From positions 1 to 64,000 of the forward strand of contig NZ_JACJQG010000026.1 in NCBI RefSeq assembly GCF_014696435.1: a stretch of 64,000 nucleotides of DNA, given 5' to 3'. A model generated the notes under the pieces. The model saw nothing but the letters and a program-made list of their open reading frames with translations, did not search any database and was not told the DNA's origin. Position 1 is the stretch's first letter; every line of letters starts with the position of its first letter. Source of the DNA: Calothrix anomala FACHB-343 (GTDB taxonomy: Bacteria; Cyanobacteriota; Cyanobacteriia; Cyanobacteriales; Nostocaceae). Position numbers and translations under genes: made by a program. Positions 34,853-42,964 of the stretch are shown here, piece after piece.

Positions 34853-36475
34853 ATGAATCTGATTTACTTTCTTTTACGTTCGGCATGGGGGATGGTAGCG
34901 ATCGCGATCGTTACCGGATTCCTGAGTGGTGGGAGCAGTGCGGGACTAATTGCGCTCATTAGTTCAGCCGCAAATCCTAGCAACCAATCACCCCTGACAT
35001 CTATCGCTTGGGGGTTTGTCGGATTAGTCATAGTTGCATTAATTACCAGCATCATCTCCCAAGTGATGCTAGTTCGCCTCTCCCAAAACGCCATCTTACA
35101 ATTACGGATGGGTTTAAGTAATCAAATCCTCGCTTCTGAGTTAAGTCATCTAGAAAACTTAGGTAATCCCCGCATCTTAGCCACCCTCACCGAAGATGTT
35201 CAAGCTGTCGCTAATGCTGTATATTTAATTCCCTTTCTCTGCATTGATTTAGCGATGGTTGCTGGTTGCTTAGTGTATATAACTTGGCTTTCTTGGTTAG
35301 TATTTTTACTAGTTGTCATCTTAATGGTAGTCGCATTGGGTAGCTGTAACTGGCTGTTACGCGGTGGGGGAGAATTACTAGCTCAAGCGCGTGACGATCA
35401 AGATGTATTATTTCAGCATTTTCGCACAGTTACCGAAGGGATTAAAGAACTAAAACTTAATTATCAACGCCGTCAAAGTTTCTTAAAAAACCAACTTAAA
35501 TCAACGGCTGTTAGATACCGAAATCATAATGTTAAAGGCTTAACTTTATTTGCCGTCACTACAAGCTGGGGTAGATTTATCTTTTTTTTCGCGGTGGGTT
35601 TTCTGTTATTCGCCTTACCAAATTTAATTACTATTAGTCCCCATACACTTTCAGGCTTCATCTTGACATTTACTTATTTGATGTTGCCAATGGACAATAT
35701 AGTTAATAACCTACCGCAAATTATTCGCGCTAATGTTTCGTTTCAAAAGATAGAATCATTAGGTTTAGCTCTGGCTAGTAAAGAAGAAACTTCCACAGTC
35801 CCGCCAAATATTAACCCGATTTGGCAGAGTTTACAACTCAAGGGTATTACTCACACCTATTACAGAGAGCAAGAAGATAATAGCTTTATTCTTGGCCCTA
35901 TTGATTTGACATTATATCAGCAAGAAATAGTATTTATTGTTGGTGGTAATGGTAGCGGTAAATCGACTTTAGCTAAACTAATTACTGGTTTGTATATCCC
36001 TGAAAAAGGAGATATTTTTTGGGATAAAGAGCTAATTACAGACAGTAATCGTGAATGGTATCGTCAACATTTTTCTGTGGTGTTTTCTGACTTTTACTTA
36101 TTTGAGGAACTTTTAGGTTTAGAAAATGCTGATTTAGATAATAAAGCCCAAAAGTACCTCAAACAACTTCAGCTAGAGCATAAAGTCAAAATTGAAAATG
36201 GTAAACTTTCTACTACTGCGCTTTCTCAAGGACAGCGTAAAAGATTGGCTTTACTCACAGCTTATTTAGAAGATAGACCGATTTATTTATTTGATGAATG
36301 GGCAGCAGATCAAGACCCTATTTTCAAAGATATATTTTACACCCAATTATTAGCAGAATTGAAAGCCCAAGGAAAAACGGTAATAGTCATTAGCCACGAC
36401 GATCGCTATTTTCATTTAGCAGACCGAATAGTTAAATTAGACTACGGTAAAGTTGAGTATGAAAATAGTCAGTAG
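34853..36475 (+). CDS. Cyclic-peptide-type ABC exporter (fused membrane and ATPase domains)
   Basis: A 540-residue half-transporter. Six membrane helices (about 1-290) precede an ATPase domain: Walker A IVGGNGSGKSTLAKL (about 364-378), signature LSQGQRKRLALL, Walker B PIYLFDEWAADQDP and switch His in VISHDDRYF. The unusual DEWAADQDP and SQGQRKR variants are those of the SyrD/PvdE cyclic-peptide/siderophore exporter family. No peptide synthetase gene lies near, so the cargo is unknown. It diverges from the hpnI-like gene with about 300 bp of repeat-containing DNA between them. Confidence 0.9.
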   Translation: MNLIYFLLRSAWGMVAIAIVTGFLSGGSSAGLIALISSAANPSNQSPLTSIAWGFVGLVIVALITSIISQVMLVRLSQNAILQLRMGLSNQILASELSHLENLGNPRILATLTEDVQAVANAVYLIPFLCIDLAMVAGCLVYITWLSWLVFLLVVILMVVALGSCNWLLRGGGELLAQARDDQDVLFQHFRTVTEGIKELKLNYQRRQSFLKNQLKSTAVRYRNHNVKGLTLFAVTTSWGRFIFFFAVGFLLFALPNLITISPHTLSGFILTFTYLMLPMDNIVNNLPQIIRANVSFQKIESLGLALASKEETSTVPPNINPIWQSLQLKGITHTYYREQEDNSFILGPIDLTLYQQEIVFIVGGNGSGKSTLAKLITGLYIPEKGDIFWDKELITDSNREWYRQHFSVVFSDFYLFEELLGLENADLDNKAQKYLKQLQLEHKVKIENGKLSTTALSQGQRKRLALLTAYLEDRPIYLFDEWAADQDPIFKDIFYTQLLAELKAQGKTVIVISHDDRYFHLADRIVKLDYGKVEYENSQ

Positions 36476-36547
36476 GTAATGGGCATGGGGCATTGGGCAT
36501 TGAGTATTTATTGTTTCTTCCTTGTGTGTCTTTTGTCTCTTTAGGCT

Positions 36548-36874
36548 TTAATTGGGTTGCGGCTGAGAATTATTTCTGACTGGACTATTTTCTTTAATTG
36601 GTTGTAGAGGATTAACCTTGAGGACGGGTTCATTATTGGAAATTTGTCTTTGTCTGAGAAGTTTAATTTCTCGTTCCATTAATTCTTGTCCTTGGCGGAA
36701 AAAGTCTTGAGAACTATGGGGAACTAAATCACGAGATAACTGTTGAGTTTGTGCAGGAGTCAAGCTAGGTAGCTGTTGTTGCGCATTCACAGCAGTGTTT
36801 CCCAACATAAATAAACCAGTGGAGAAACCAAACACTGTAGTTTTAATGTAACGAGAACATCTGAGTAACAACAT
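36548..36874 (-). CDS. Hypothetical exported protein
   Basis: A 108-residue protein with a signal peptide (MLLLRCSRYIKTTVFGFSTG, cleavage after NAQ near 32) and a short polar, Gln- and Asn-rich mature part containing the helix FFRQGQELMEREIKLLRQ. No domain is recognised. A short secreted or periplasmic product is likely. It is convergent with the ABC exporter, separated by GGGCATG repeats (36478-36506). Confidence 0.65.
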   Translation of the reverse strand: MLLLRCSRYIKTTVFGFSTGLFMLGNTAVNAQQQLPSLTPAQTQQLSRDLVPHSSQDFFRQGQELMEREIKLLRQRQISNNEPVLKVNPLQPIKENSPVRNNSQPQPN

Positions 36875-37018
36875 GGTTTATACCTCTCTTGCTGCTTTTA
36901 ACTACTAGAAAGGTACAACAATTAATTTGCTCATTACCTCCTACAAATGGGTTAATTATTTTCAGTCAAAAGCTTGATATCAAGCACATCTATAATGTTA
37001 CGCAGCAATTAAGAGTAG

Positions 37019-37168
37019 TATAGGAATCCGATTTGATTTCTGAAAAAATATATGTATTTGTAGGGTGTGTTATCGCGTAGCGTAACGCACCAAAGCCTTC
37101 GGACGGTGCGTTAGCCTCCGGCATAACGCACCCTACGTATATTTCAAAAATCAAATATGAGTCCTATA
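37019..37168. mobile_element. MITE-like palindromic element of about 150 bp
   Basis: The two ends are imperfect inverted repeats about 50 bp long: left TATAGGAATCCGATTTGATT and onward to TAGGGTGTGTTAT; right ATAACGCACCCTAC and onward to AAATCAAATATGAGTCCTATA. The centre can fold again (GGTGCGTTAGCC). No transposase is encoded. Confidence 0.75.
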
Positions 37169-37228
37169 TATATAGATTGCATTACAGCAAAGCCCGTAAC
37201 CTCAGCATTAACACACCATACAAATTTA

Positions 37229-37298
37229 TACTAATTCAAATATTATTTGCGATATATCAATATATTCTTAGAGGGCAAGGCATTGCCTTGCCCCTACA
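37229..37298. repeat. Dispersed 70-bp palindrome-bearing repeat, copy 1
   Basis: Related to 39019-39089 and 42869-42939. The core hairpin here is GGGCAAGGCATTGCCTTGCCC-like (given as arms GGGCAAGGCA and TGCCTTGCCC), a perfect palindrome, where the other copies have GGGCATGGCA and TGCCAATGCCC. Confidence 0.8.
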
Positions 37299-37381
37299 AT
37301 TTGTTGCATTCTTATTTCAAATTGGTATTATATTTATGCATCAAAATATATTGAATTTTGAGCTTTGACTCAATTAACAAT

Positions 37382-37431
37382 TAACAGTCAATAGTCAACA
37401 GTCAACCGTCAACAGTCAACCGTCAACCGTC
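37382..37431. repeat. CAGTCAA heptamer array
   Basis: Seven units of AACAGTC/AACCGTC, the reverse complement of the TTGACTG family, upstream of the comB terminator. Confidence 0.85.
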
Positions 37432-37438
37432 ACCAAAA

Positions 37439-37474
37439 AAATAAAGAGACATTGGCGGCAATGTCCCTTTATTT
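37439..37474 (-). terminator. Terminator of comB
   Basis: AAATAAAGAGACATTG (37439-37454) pairs with CAATGTCCCTTTATTT (37459-37474) with one mismatch; the loop is GCGG. A/T-rich stem ends supply U-runs on either strand. Confidence 0.85.
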
Positions 37475-37502
37475 CATAATTTGCTATAGGCTTTTGTAAT
37501 AA

Positions 37503-38240
37503 TTAATGGTGGCGTTTGAGAACACCAAGTTCTTGCTGTATGGGTAATACATCTAAAATATCGGTTTGGGAACAATATTTTAGATCTTCATCACATTCTA
37601 GACGCAGCAGACGTTTGCCGTGACTGGCTTGGTGTAAGAGTCCTAACAAGTTATCTTGCCATTGAGAGTAGAGCGCGATCGCACTAATCACTTCATCATT
37701 ACCAGCTATTTCCTCCGGTGATAACTGAGTTTGTTGCACAATACTATGCGCGATCGCACCTGCACATACAGTATCTTCTAAAGAAAAACTGCCTTCCCAA
37801 CCTGAACCAACAATCCAGACAGTCTCTGGTTGCTTTTCTAGCAGAAATTGAACCACCGCAGCACGGTTGATTAAAGCAGCTGCTAAAACAGTAGGGGCAT
37901 CTTGTACCCGCTTTAAAGCACGAGTGCCATTGGTGGTACTAATAAATAAGCGCCGCCCTTCTACGAGTTCTGGCGTGCAATCTAGGGGAGAATTACCCAA
38001 TTCAAAACCAGCTACTTTTGCACCACCGCGTTCTCCAGCTCGTAGCCGTTTTACTGGGGGCCATTTTTCACTGACTTCCATGAGTTGATCTAAATCGCTG
38101 AACACTTGTACAGCTTCGCCCCCAGCCGCCAAAACTGTGGCCATTGTGCTAGTAGCCCGCAGAACATCGACTGCGATCGCACATTCTGGGGCTTGATCGG
38201 TTGGAGTCAATTCCGGGGTATGGTAAACAAAAAGCTTCAC
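37503..38240 (-). CDS. comB: 2-phosphosulfolactate phosphatase family protein
   Basis: A 245-residue soluble phosphatase-fold protein. Family features: VYHTPE near the start, [20 protein letters not shown] (about 22-41), [20 protein letters not shown] (about 66-85) and [12 protein letters not shown] (about 99-110). In methanogens ComB makes sulfolactate for coenzyme M; cyanobacteria keep the gene without coenzyme M, so the native substrate is uncertain. Length is normal. A strong terminator lies 28 bases beyond the stop. Confidence 0.92.
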   Translation of the reverse strand: MKLFVYHTPELTPTDQAPECAIAVDVLRATSTMATVLAAGGEAVQVFSDLDQLMEVSEKWPPVKRLRAGERGGAKVAGFELGNSPLDCTPELVEGRRLFISTTNGTRALKRVQDAPTVLAAALINRAAVVQFLLEKQPETVWIVGSGWEGSFSLEDTVCAGAIAHSIVQQTQLSPEEIAGNDEVISAIALYSQWQDNLLGLLHQASHGKRLLRLECDEDLKYCSQTDILDVLPIQQELGVLKRHH

Positions 38241-38340
38241 GTTATAGATAAGCCTGATTAATGCTGTCGAGAAACATTTTAACCAGTTGATGACATATAA
38301 AGTAAGTAAGAATTCTCAAAGGTTAAGACAGAGGATGCTC

Positions 38341-38389
38341 TATGGTTTGGGCATGGGGCATGGGGCATGGGGCATGGGGCATGGGGCGT
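38341..38389. repeat. GGGCATG tandem repeat
   Basis: Six consecutive GGGCATG units, upstream of comB and next to the MITE-like element that starts at 38391. Confidence 0.9.
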
Positions 38390-38390
38390 T

Positions 38391-38503
38391 AGGGAACTCT
38401 AAAAAATAAATTATGCCAAATTGTAGGGGCGGGGTAACCCCGCCCTTACGAGTTGCGGTTTTGGTAAGTTCTAGATCGCAAGATTTTTATTTGGAAGTCC
38501 CTT
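38391..38503. repeat. MITE-like element, second copy of the AGGGACTTCCA family
   Basis: Left end AGGGAACTCTAAAAAATAAA and right end TTTTTATTTGGAAGTCCCTT match the ends of 12188-12312. The inside differs and holds a GC palindrome (GGGCGGGGTAACCCCGCCC, 38427-38445), a motif also seen at 58198-58222. Confidence 0.65.
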
Positions 38504-38506
38504 AAT

Positions 38507-38779
38507 GAGGCTTTTTTTCTCGTCGTTGAGTCTTTGATACTGGTTAATGAGGCTTTGATACTCGTCAGCGAGTCTTGAATACTCGTCGTTGAGTCTTTGA
38601 TACTGATTAATGAGTCTTTGATACTGGTTAATGAGTCTTTGATACTGGTTAACGAGTCTTTGATACTGGTTAATGAGTCTTTGATACTGATTAATGAGTC
38701 TTTGAGACTGATTAATCAGTCTTTGATACTGGTTAATGAGTCTTTGATACTGGTTAATGAGTCTTTAATACTCGTGAAT
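38507..38779. repeat. 21-bp minisatellite, 13 copies
   Basis: Thirteen exact-length 21-bp units (consensus GAGTCTTTGATACTGGTTAA plus T), the first and some others diverged, start right at the end of the MITE-like element. The plus strand encodes NESLILV heptads (open frame 38597-38827). The minus strand encodes INQYQRL heptads ending in a clean DEKKSLIKGLPNKNLAI stop but has a stop (TAA for CAA) at the upstream end and no start. It is probably non-coding now. Confidence 0.9.
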
Positions 38780-39018
38780 GAATTAGAACTTATGCCAATT
38801 TATACCAACAATGAGATAAACCCGTAGGGGAAAGGCACTGCCTTGCCCCGAAAAATGATTTAGGTATCGCCAAGCTTGTTTAAATTGATACAACGCCTTC
38901 ACAATTTGTAATCCTTGGGTAGAGCATCAGCCAAAGTCAACAAAGCCGCAAATACAAGCAGTAGAGTTTTAGCATTGCCTTGACCTGAAAATTATTTAGG
39001 TATCGCCAACCTTATTTG

Positions 39019-39089
39019 ATACCAATTTAAATAATGTTGGCGGCGTGTTGATATATTCTAGAGGGCATGGCAGTGCCAATGCCCCTACC
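39019..39089. repeat. Dispersed 70-bp palindrome-bearing repeat, copy 2
   Basis: Starts TACCAATTTAAATAATGTTG and ends at CCCCTACC. It is nearly identical to 42869-42939, with only a few substitutions. Confidence 0.9.
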
Positions 39090-39205
39090 TGTTGCATGAT
39101 TTTTTATATTGGTATGAATTGGTACCACACATTCACTATTCTTTGAATTACGAATTAGATAGACGCAAGCCTTACCCCAGGGAATTACGAATTACGAATT
39201 AGTTT

Positions 39206-39426
39206 GGCATTACTTATTGGTGTCACCTTAACGCGAAACCCAGTCACCGCAAGGAACTGAAGTTCCTTGCTAATAGTCAAAGTCATCGTCAGATTCCTAC
39301 ATATCCTCAAAATCTTGAGTCTACTTTAGTAGACTTTGGCTATGAGCCTGAGAATTCATTCTCAGGCGGGGGACAAAGCTAAGACAGAGGCTATTTTTAG
39401 CTTAAGTTGACACCAATGGGCATTAC
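39206..39426. mobile_element. MITE-like element with terminal inverted repeats and possible target duplication
   Basis: ATTGGTGTCA (39216-39225) and TGACACCAAT (39408-39417) are terminal inverted repeats, extended inward by CCTTAACGC/GCTTAAGT. GGCATTAC flanks the unit on both sides (39206-39213 and 39419-39426), suggesting a target-site duplication. The interior holds three more small hairpins (AAGGAACT/AGTTCCTT, GTCTACT/AGTAGAC, GCCTGAGAA/TTCTCAGGC). No open frame. Confidence 0.65.
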
Positions 39427-39680
39427 CAAACCCCTACGGTGCATTGGTGTTTTTTTATGTAATTGGCAATTTAGTGAATTTCTTCCCCGCAAAACTGCAT
39501 AACCCCCACCCTGCTCAGAACTATATAACAATAAGCCAGCAAATAACGCTGGTGCTGCGGTTAAATTATGCACAATTTAGCCAAATTCACCAACTCTTTA
39601 GCATATTCCTTGACAAAACAGCTTAACTTAATTACTTGAGCCTCCTGCTTCCCCACCCAATCTTAATTTCATCATTCCCT

Positions 39681-42476
39681 ATGCGCTTTTCCAACATTGG
39701 TCTAAGTTTCCTCGCCCTAATTATCGCCACAGCTTCCACACCAATAACTTTCAGCCTTTTCGCCTCACCAGGAGAGTTACGAGTACTGGCGCAAACATCA
39801 GCCGACCGCAAAGCCGAAGCAGATAGATTGTTACAGCAAGGTATTGAGCAATATCAAACCAGTCAATTTGAAGCAGCATTACAGTCTTGGCAACAAGCAT
39901 TGATTATCTATCGCCAAATCAAAGACCGTAAAGGTGAGGGACAATCTCTGGGCAATCTGGGACTTGCTTACGATGCTCTAGGAGACTATACCAAAGCCAT
40001 TGACTACCAGCAGCAGTTATTGGCGATCGCTAGGGAAATCAAAGACCGTAAAGGTGAGGGTACTGCTCTGGGCAATCTGGGAATTGCTTACTATGCGCTA
40101 GGAAACTACACCAAAGCCATTGACTACCAGCAGCAGAGTTTGGCGATCGCTAGGGAAATCAAAGACCGTAAAGGTGAGGGAAATGCTCTGGGCAATCTGG
40201 GACTTGCTTACTATGCTCTAGGAAACTACACCAAAGCCATTGACTACCAGCAGCAGTTATTGGCGATCGCTAGGGAAATCAAAGACCGTTTAGGTGAGGG
40301 TGCTGCTCTGGGCAATCTGGGACTTGCTTACTATGCTCTAGGAAACTACACCAAAGCCATTGACTACCAGCAGCAGAGTTTGGCGATCGCTAGGGAAATC
40401 AAAGACCGTAAAGGTGAGGGTGCTGCTCTGGGCAATCTGGGAAATGCTTACTATGCTCTAGGAAACTACACCAAAGCCATTGACTACCAGCAGCAGTTAT
40501 TGGCGATCGCTAGGGAAATCAAAGACCGTAAAGGTGAGGGACAATCTCTGGGCAATCTGGGAAATGCTTACGATGCTCTAGGAGACTACACCAAAGCCAT
40601 TGACTACCACTCCTCAAGATTGGCGATCGCTAGGGAAATCAAAGACCGTAAAGGTGAGGGTGCTGCTCTGGGCAATCTGGGACTTGCTTACTATGCACTA
40701 GGAGACTACACCAAAGCCATTGACTACCACTCCTCAAGATTGGCGATCGCTAGGGAAATCAAAGACCGTTTAGGGGAGGGAAATGCTCTGGGCAATCTGG
40801 GAATTGCTTACTATGCACTAGGAGACTACACCAAAGCCATTGACTACCACTCCTCAAGATTGGCGATCGCTAGGGAAATCAAAGACCGTTTAGGGGAGGG
40901 AAAAGCTCTGGGCAATCTGGGAGTTGCTTACTATGCACTAGGAGACTACACCAAAGCCATTGACTACCAGCAGCAGACATTGGCGATCGCTAGGGAAATC
41001 AAAAACCGTTTAGGGGAATGGGAATCTCTGAACAATCTGGGATTAGCTTACCAAAAATCTGGCAAACTCCCAGAAGCTGAAAAAATCCTGCTTGCTGGTA
41101 TTGAAGTATTAAAATCTATCCGAGGAGACTTGGGTAACAACGATGCTTATAAAATCTCAATTTTTGAAGAACAAGCTCGCACCTACCGTATATTGCAACG
41201 AGTGCTGATTGCTCAGAATAAAATCAACGATGCACTCTTAATCTCCGAGCAAGGACGTAGTAGGGCGCTGGTGGATTTGTTAAATTTACGTTTGTCTGCT
41301 AAAAATGCCCTGGCAAATGTAGAACCCACATTATCCCTACTGCAACAAATCGCCAAACAACAAAACGCTACCCTTGTTGAATATTCAATTATTTATGATG
41401 AATTCAAAATTCAGGGTAAACAAGAAGGTAAGGAATCAGAACTCTACATTTGGGTAATCAAACCCACAGGCGAAGTTACTTTCCGCAAAGTTGACCTTAA
41501 ACCTTTATGGCAAAAAGAAAATACAACTTTAGCTCAATTAGTCACCAACAGCCGTGAGTCAATTGGTGTCAGAGGTCGGGGTATTTTTGAGTCCAGTTAC
41601 AAACCCAATCCTAGCCTAGCAAAACAACGATTTCAACGACTTCACCAACTACTAATTAATCCCATTGCTGACTTGCTACCAAAAAATCCTGATGAGCGAG
41701 TTACATTTATACCCCAATCATCTTTATTCCTTGTTCCCTTCGCCGCGTTACAAGATGAGCAAGGTAAATACCTCATTGAAAAACACACTATCCTCACTGC
41801 CCCAGCAATTCAAGTATTAGATTTAACTCGCAAACAACGGCAGAAAGTTTCTGGTAATCAAGCTCTAGTTGTGGGCAATCCTATCATGCCCAGCGTTTCC
41901 CCCAAAGTTGGCGAAGCACCGCAACAATTAACTCCCTTACCAGGTGCAGAAAAGGAAGCTAAAGAAATCGCCCAACTGTTAAACACCAAAGCCATCACAG
42001 GTAAAGAAGCAACCAAAGCCGCTTTTATGCAAAGATTACCCCAAGCGAGATTTATTCATCTAGCTACCCACGGCTTACTTGACGATTTTAAAGGTTTGGG
42101 TGTCCCTGGTGCAGTCGCTCTCGCCCCTGATGGTAAAGATAACGGCTTGCTAACTGCCAATGAAATTTTAGATTTAAAAATTAACGCCGAATTAGTTGTT
42201 TTAAGTGCTTGCGATACCGGACAAGGTAAAGTTACAGGCGATGGTGTAATTGGCTTATCTCGCGCCTTAATTTCTGCGGGTGCGCCGAGTGTGATTGTCA
42301 CATTATGGTCTATTCCCGATAGTCCTTCCGCATTATTAATGGGGGAATTTTACCGTCAGTTGCAGAAGAATCCTGATAAAGCTTGGGCTTTGCGTCAAGC
42401 GATGTTGGTGACGATGAAACAGCATCCAAATCCTAGCGCTTGGGCGGCGTTTACTTTAATTGGCGAGGCGAAATAA
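39681..42476 (+). CDS. Secreted TPR-CHAT protease-like protein
   Basis: A 931-residue exported protein. ATG 39681 (MRFSNIGLSFLALIIATAST) gives a signal peptide and is preferred to TTG 39636. About eleven TPR-type units follow, nine of them near-identical 40-residue repeats (ALGNLG-AYYALG-YTKAIDYQQQ). A CHAT domain fills the C-terminal third: LPGAEKEAKEIAQLL, catalytic His in RFIHLATHG, catalytic Cys in VVLSACDTGQG, then GVIGLSRALISAGAPSVIVT and NPSAWAAFTLIG. CHAT domains are caspase-like peptidases; many cyanobacterial TPR-CHAT proteins exist, and some CHAT proteins act in defence, but targets here are unknown. Confidence 0.92.
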   Translation: MRFSNIGLSFLALIIATASTPITFSLFASPGELRVLAQTSADRKAEADRLLQQGIEQYQTSQFEAALQSWQQALIIYRQIKDRKGEGQSLGNLGLAYDALGDYTKAIDYQQQLLAIAREIKDRKGEGTALGNLGIAYYALGNYTKAIDYQQQSLAIAREIKDRKGEGNALGNLGLAYYALGNYTKAIDYQQQLLAIAREIKDRLGEGAALGNLGLAYYALGNYTKAIDYQQQSLAIAREIKDRKGEGAALGNLGNAYYALGNYTKAIDYQQQLLAIAREIKDRKGEGQSLGNLGNAYDALGDYTKAIDYHSSRLAIAREIKDRKGEGAALGNLGLAYYALGDYTKAIDYHSSRLAIAREIKDRLGEGNALGNLGIAYYALGDYTKAIDYHSSRLAIAREIKDRLGEGKALGNLGVAYYALGDYTKAIDYQQQTLAIAREIKNRLGEWESLNNLGLAYQKSGKLPEAEKILLAGIEVLKSIRGDLGNNDAYKISIFEEQARTYRILQRVLIAQNKINDALLISEQGRSRALVDLLNLRLSAKNALANVEPTLSLLQQIAKQQNATLVEYSIIYDEFKIQGKQEGKESELYIWVIKPTGEVTFRKVDLKPLWQKENTTLAQLVTNSRESIGVRGRGIFESSYKPNPSLAKQRFQRLHQLLINPIADLLPKNPDERVTFIPQSSLFLVPFAALQDEQGKYLIEKHTILTAPAIQVLDLTRKQRQKVSGNQALVVGNPIMPSVSPKVGEAPQQLTPLPGAEKEAKEIAQLLNTKAITGKEATKAAFMQRLPQARFIHLATHGLLDDFKGLGVPGAVALAPDGKDNGLLTANEILDLKINAELVVLSACDTGQGKVTGDGVIGLSRALISAGAPSVIVTLWSIPDSPSALLMGEFYRQLQKNPDKAWALRQAMLVTMKQHPNPSAWAAFTLIGEAK
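39926..41040. repeat. 120-bp tandem repeats encoding TPR units
   Basis: About nine units of 120 bp in exact register. Each contains GGCAATCTGGGA, CTATACCAAAGCCATTGACT-type and GCGATCGCTAGGGAAATCAA sequence. Variation is confined to a few positions, including alternation between a QQQLL/QQQSL and a HSSRL block, so recent expansion or gene conversion is likely. Every unit carries a HIP1 octamer. Confidence 0.95.
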
Positions 42477-42527
42477 TAACAATTTAAATAAGTAGGCGGC
42501 GGAATTCAAAATAACTGGCGAAGTCTG

Positions 42528-42575
42528 TCATTAGTCATTAGTCATTAGTCATTAGTCATTAGTCATTGGTAATAG
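42528..42575. repeat. CATTAGT heptamer array
   Basis: Six to seven units of GTCATTA/GTCATTG. Confidence 0.9.
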
Positions 42576-42587
42576 TTGTCAACCTAC

Positions 42588-42691
42588 AGAACTTACGCAC
42601 TCAGATCCCCCAACCCCCTTAAAAAGGGGGCTTTAGACTTTCCCCCCTTTTTAAGGGGGGATCGGGGTTTCAGGCTTCAGTGCGTAAGTCC
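42588..42691. mobile_element. MITE-like palindromic element, about 104 bp
   Basis: ACTTACGCACT (42591-42601) and AGTGCGTAAGT (42679-42689) are terminal inverted repeats. The interior is rich in CCCCCTTAAAAAGGGGG-type hairpins. This kind of element is common between cyanobacterial genes. Confidence 0.75.
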
Positions 42692-42780
42692 TAATCTATT
42701 ACATTGCGCCGAAATCTTGCCTTCACCATAGAATGGTACGGCTAATCGAACAAAGCCAAATCAAGCAGGCTCAAGAAATT

Positions 42781-42847
42781 TAGCCCACGCAGGTGGGCTT
42801 CGTACTATTAGCCCCAGGCTTTGAGCCTGCAGGCGTTATTTCGGGTA
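42781..42847. repeat. Two-hairpin dispersed repeat, copy B (inverse)
   Basis: The reverse complement matches 19191-19257 nearly base for base. The differences fall in hairpin loops or as small swaps (loop GAAG against CTGC between AAGCCCAC and GTGGGCT). Confidence 0.9.
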
Positions 42848-42868
42848 TGCGATCGCATTTTTGGTCTA

Positions 42869-42939
42869 ATACCAATTTAAATAATGTTGGCGGCGCGTTG
42901 ATGTATTCTAGAGGGCATGGCAGTGCCAATGCCCCTACC
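42869..42939. repeat. Dispersed 70-bp palindrome-bearing repeat, copy 3
   Basis: Nearly identical to 39019-39089. The 42477-42964 gap is thus almost entirely repeats. Confidence 0.9.
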
Positions 42940-42964
42940 GTATTCATATCATGAGGCAATTCCT

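Noticed and set aside
38597-38827. 76-codon plus-strand open frame of NESLILV heptads
   Set aside because: The frame is open only because the repeat unit is 21 bp. There is no ribosome-binding site, no signal sequence and no protein-like flanks.
39436-39640. 60-codon open frame just before the CHAT gene
   Set aside because: No family features; it lies between a MITE-like element and the gene start.
42528-42575. CRISPR-like array from evenly spaced CATTAGT units
   Set aside because: The units are contiguous heptamers with no spacers; no cas genes are in the window. The same applies to the other heptamer arrays.
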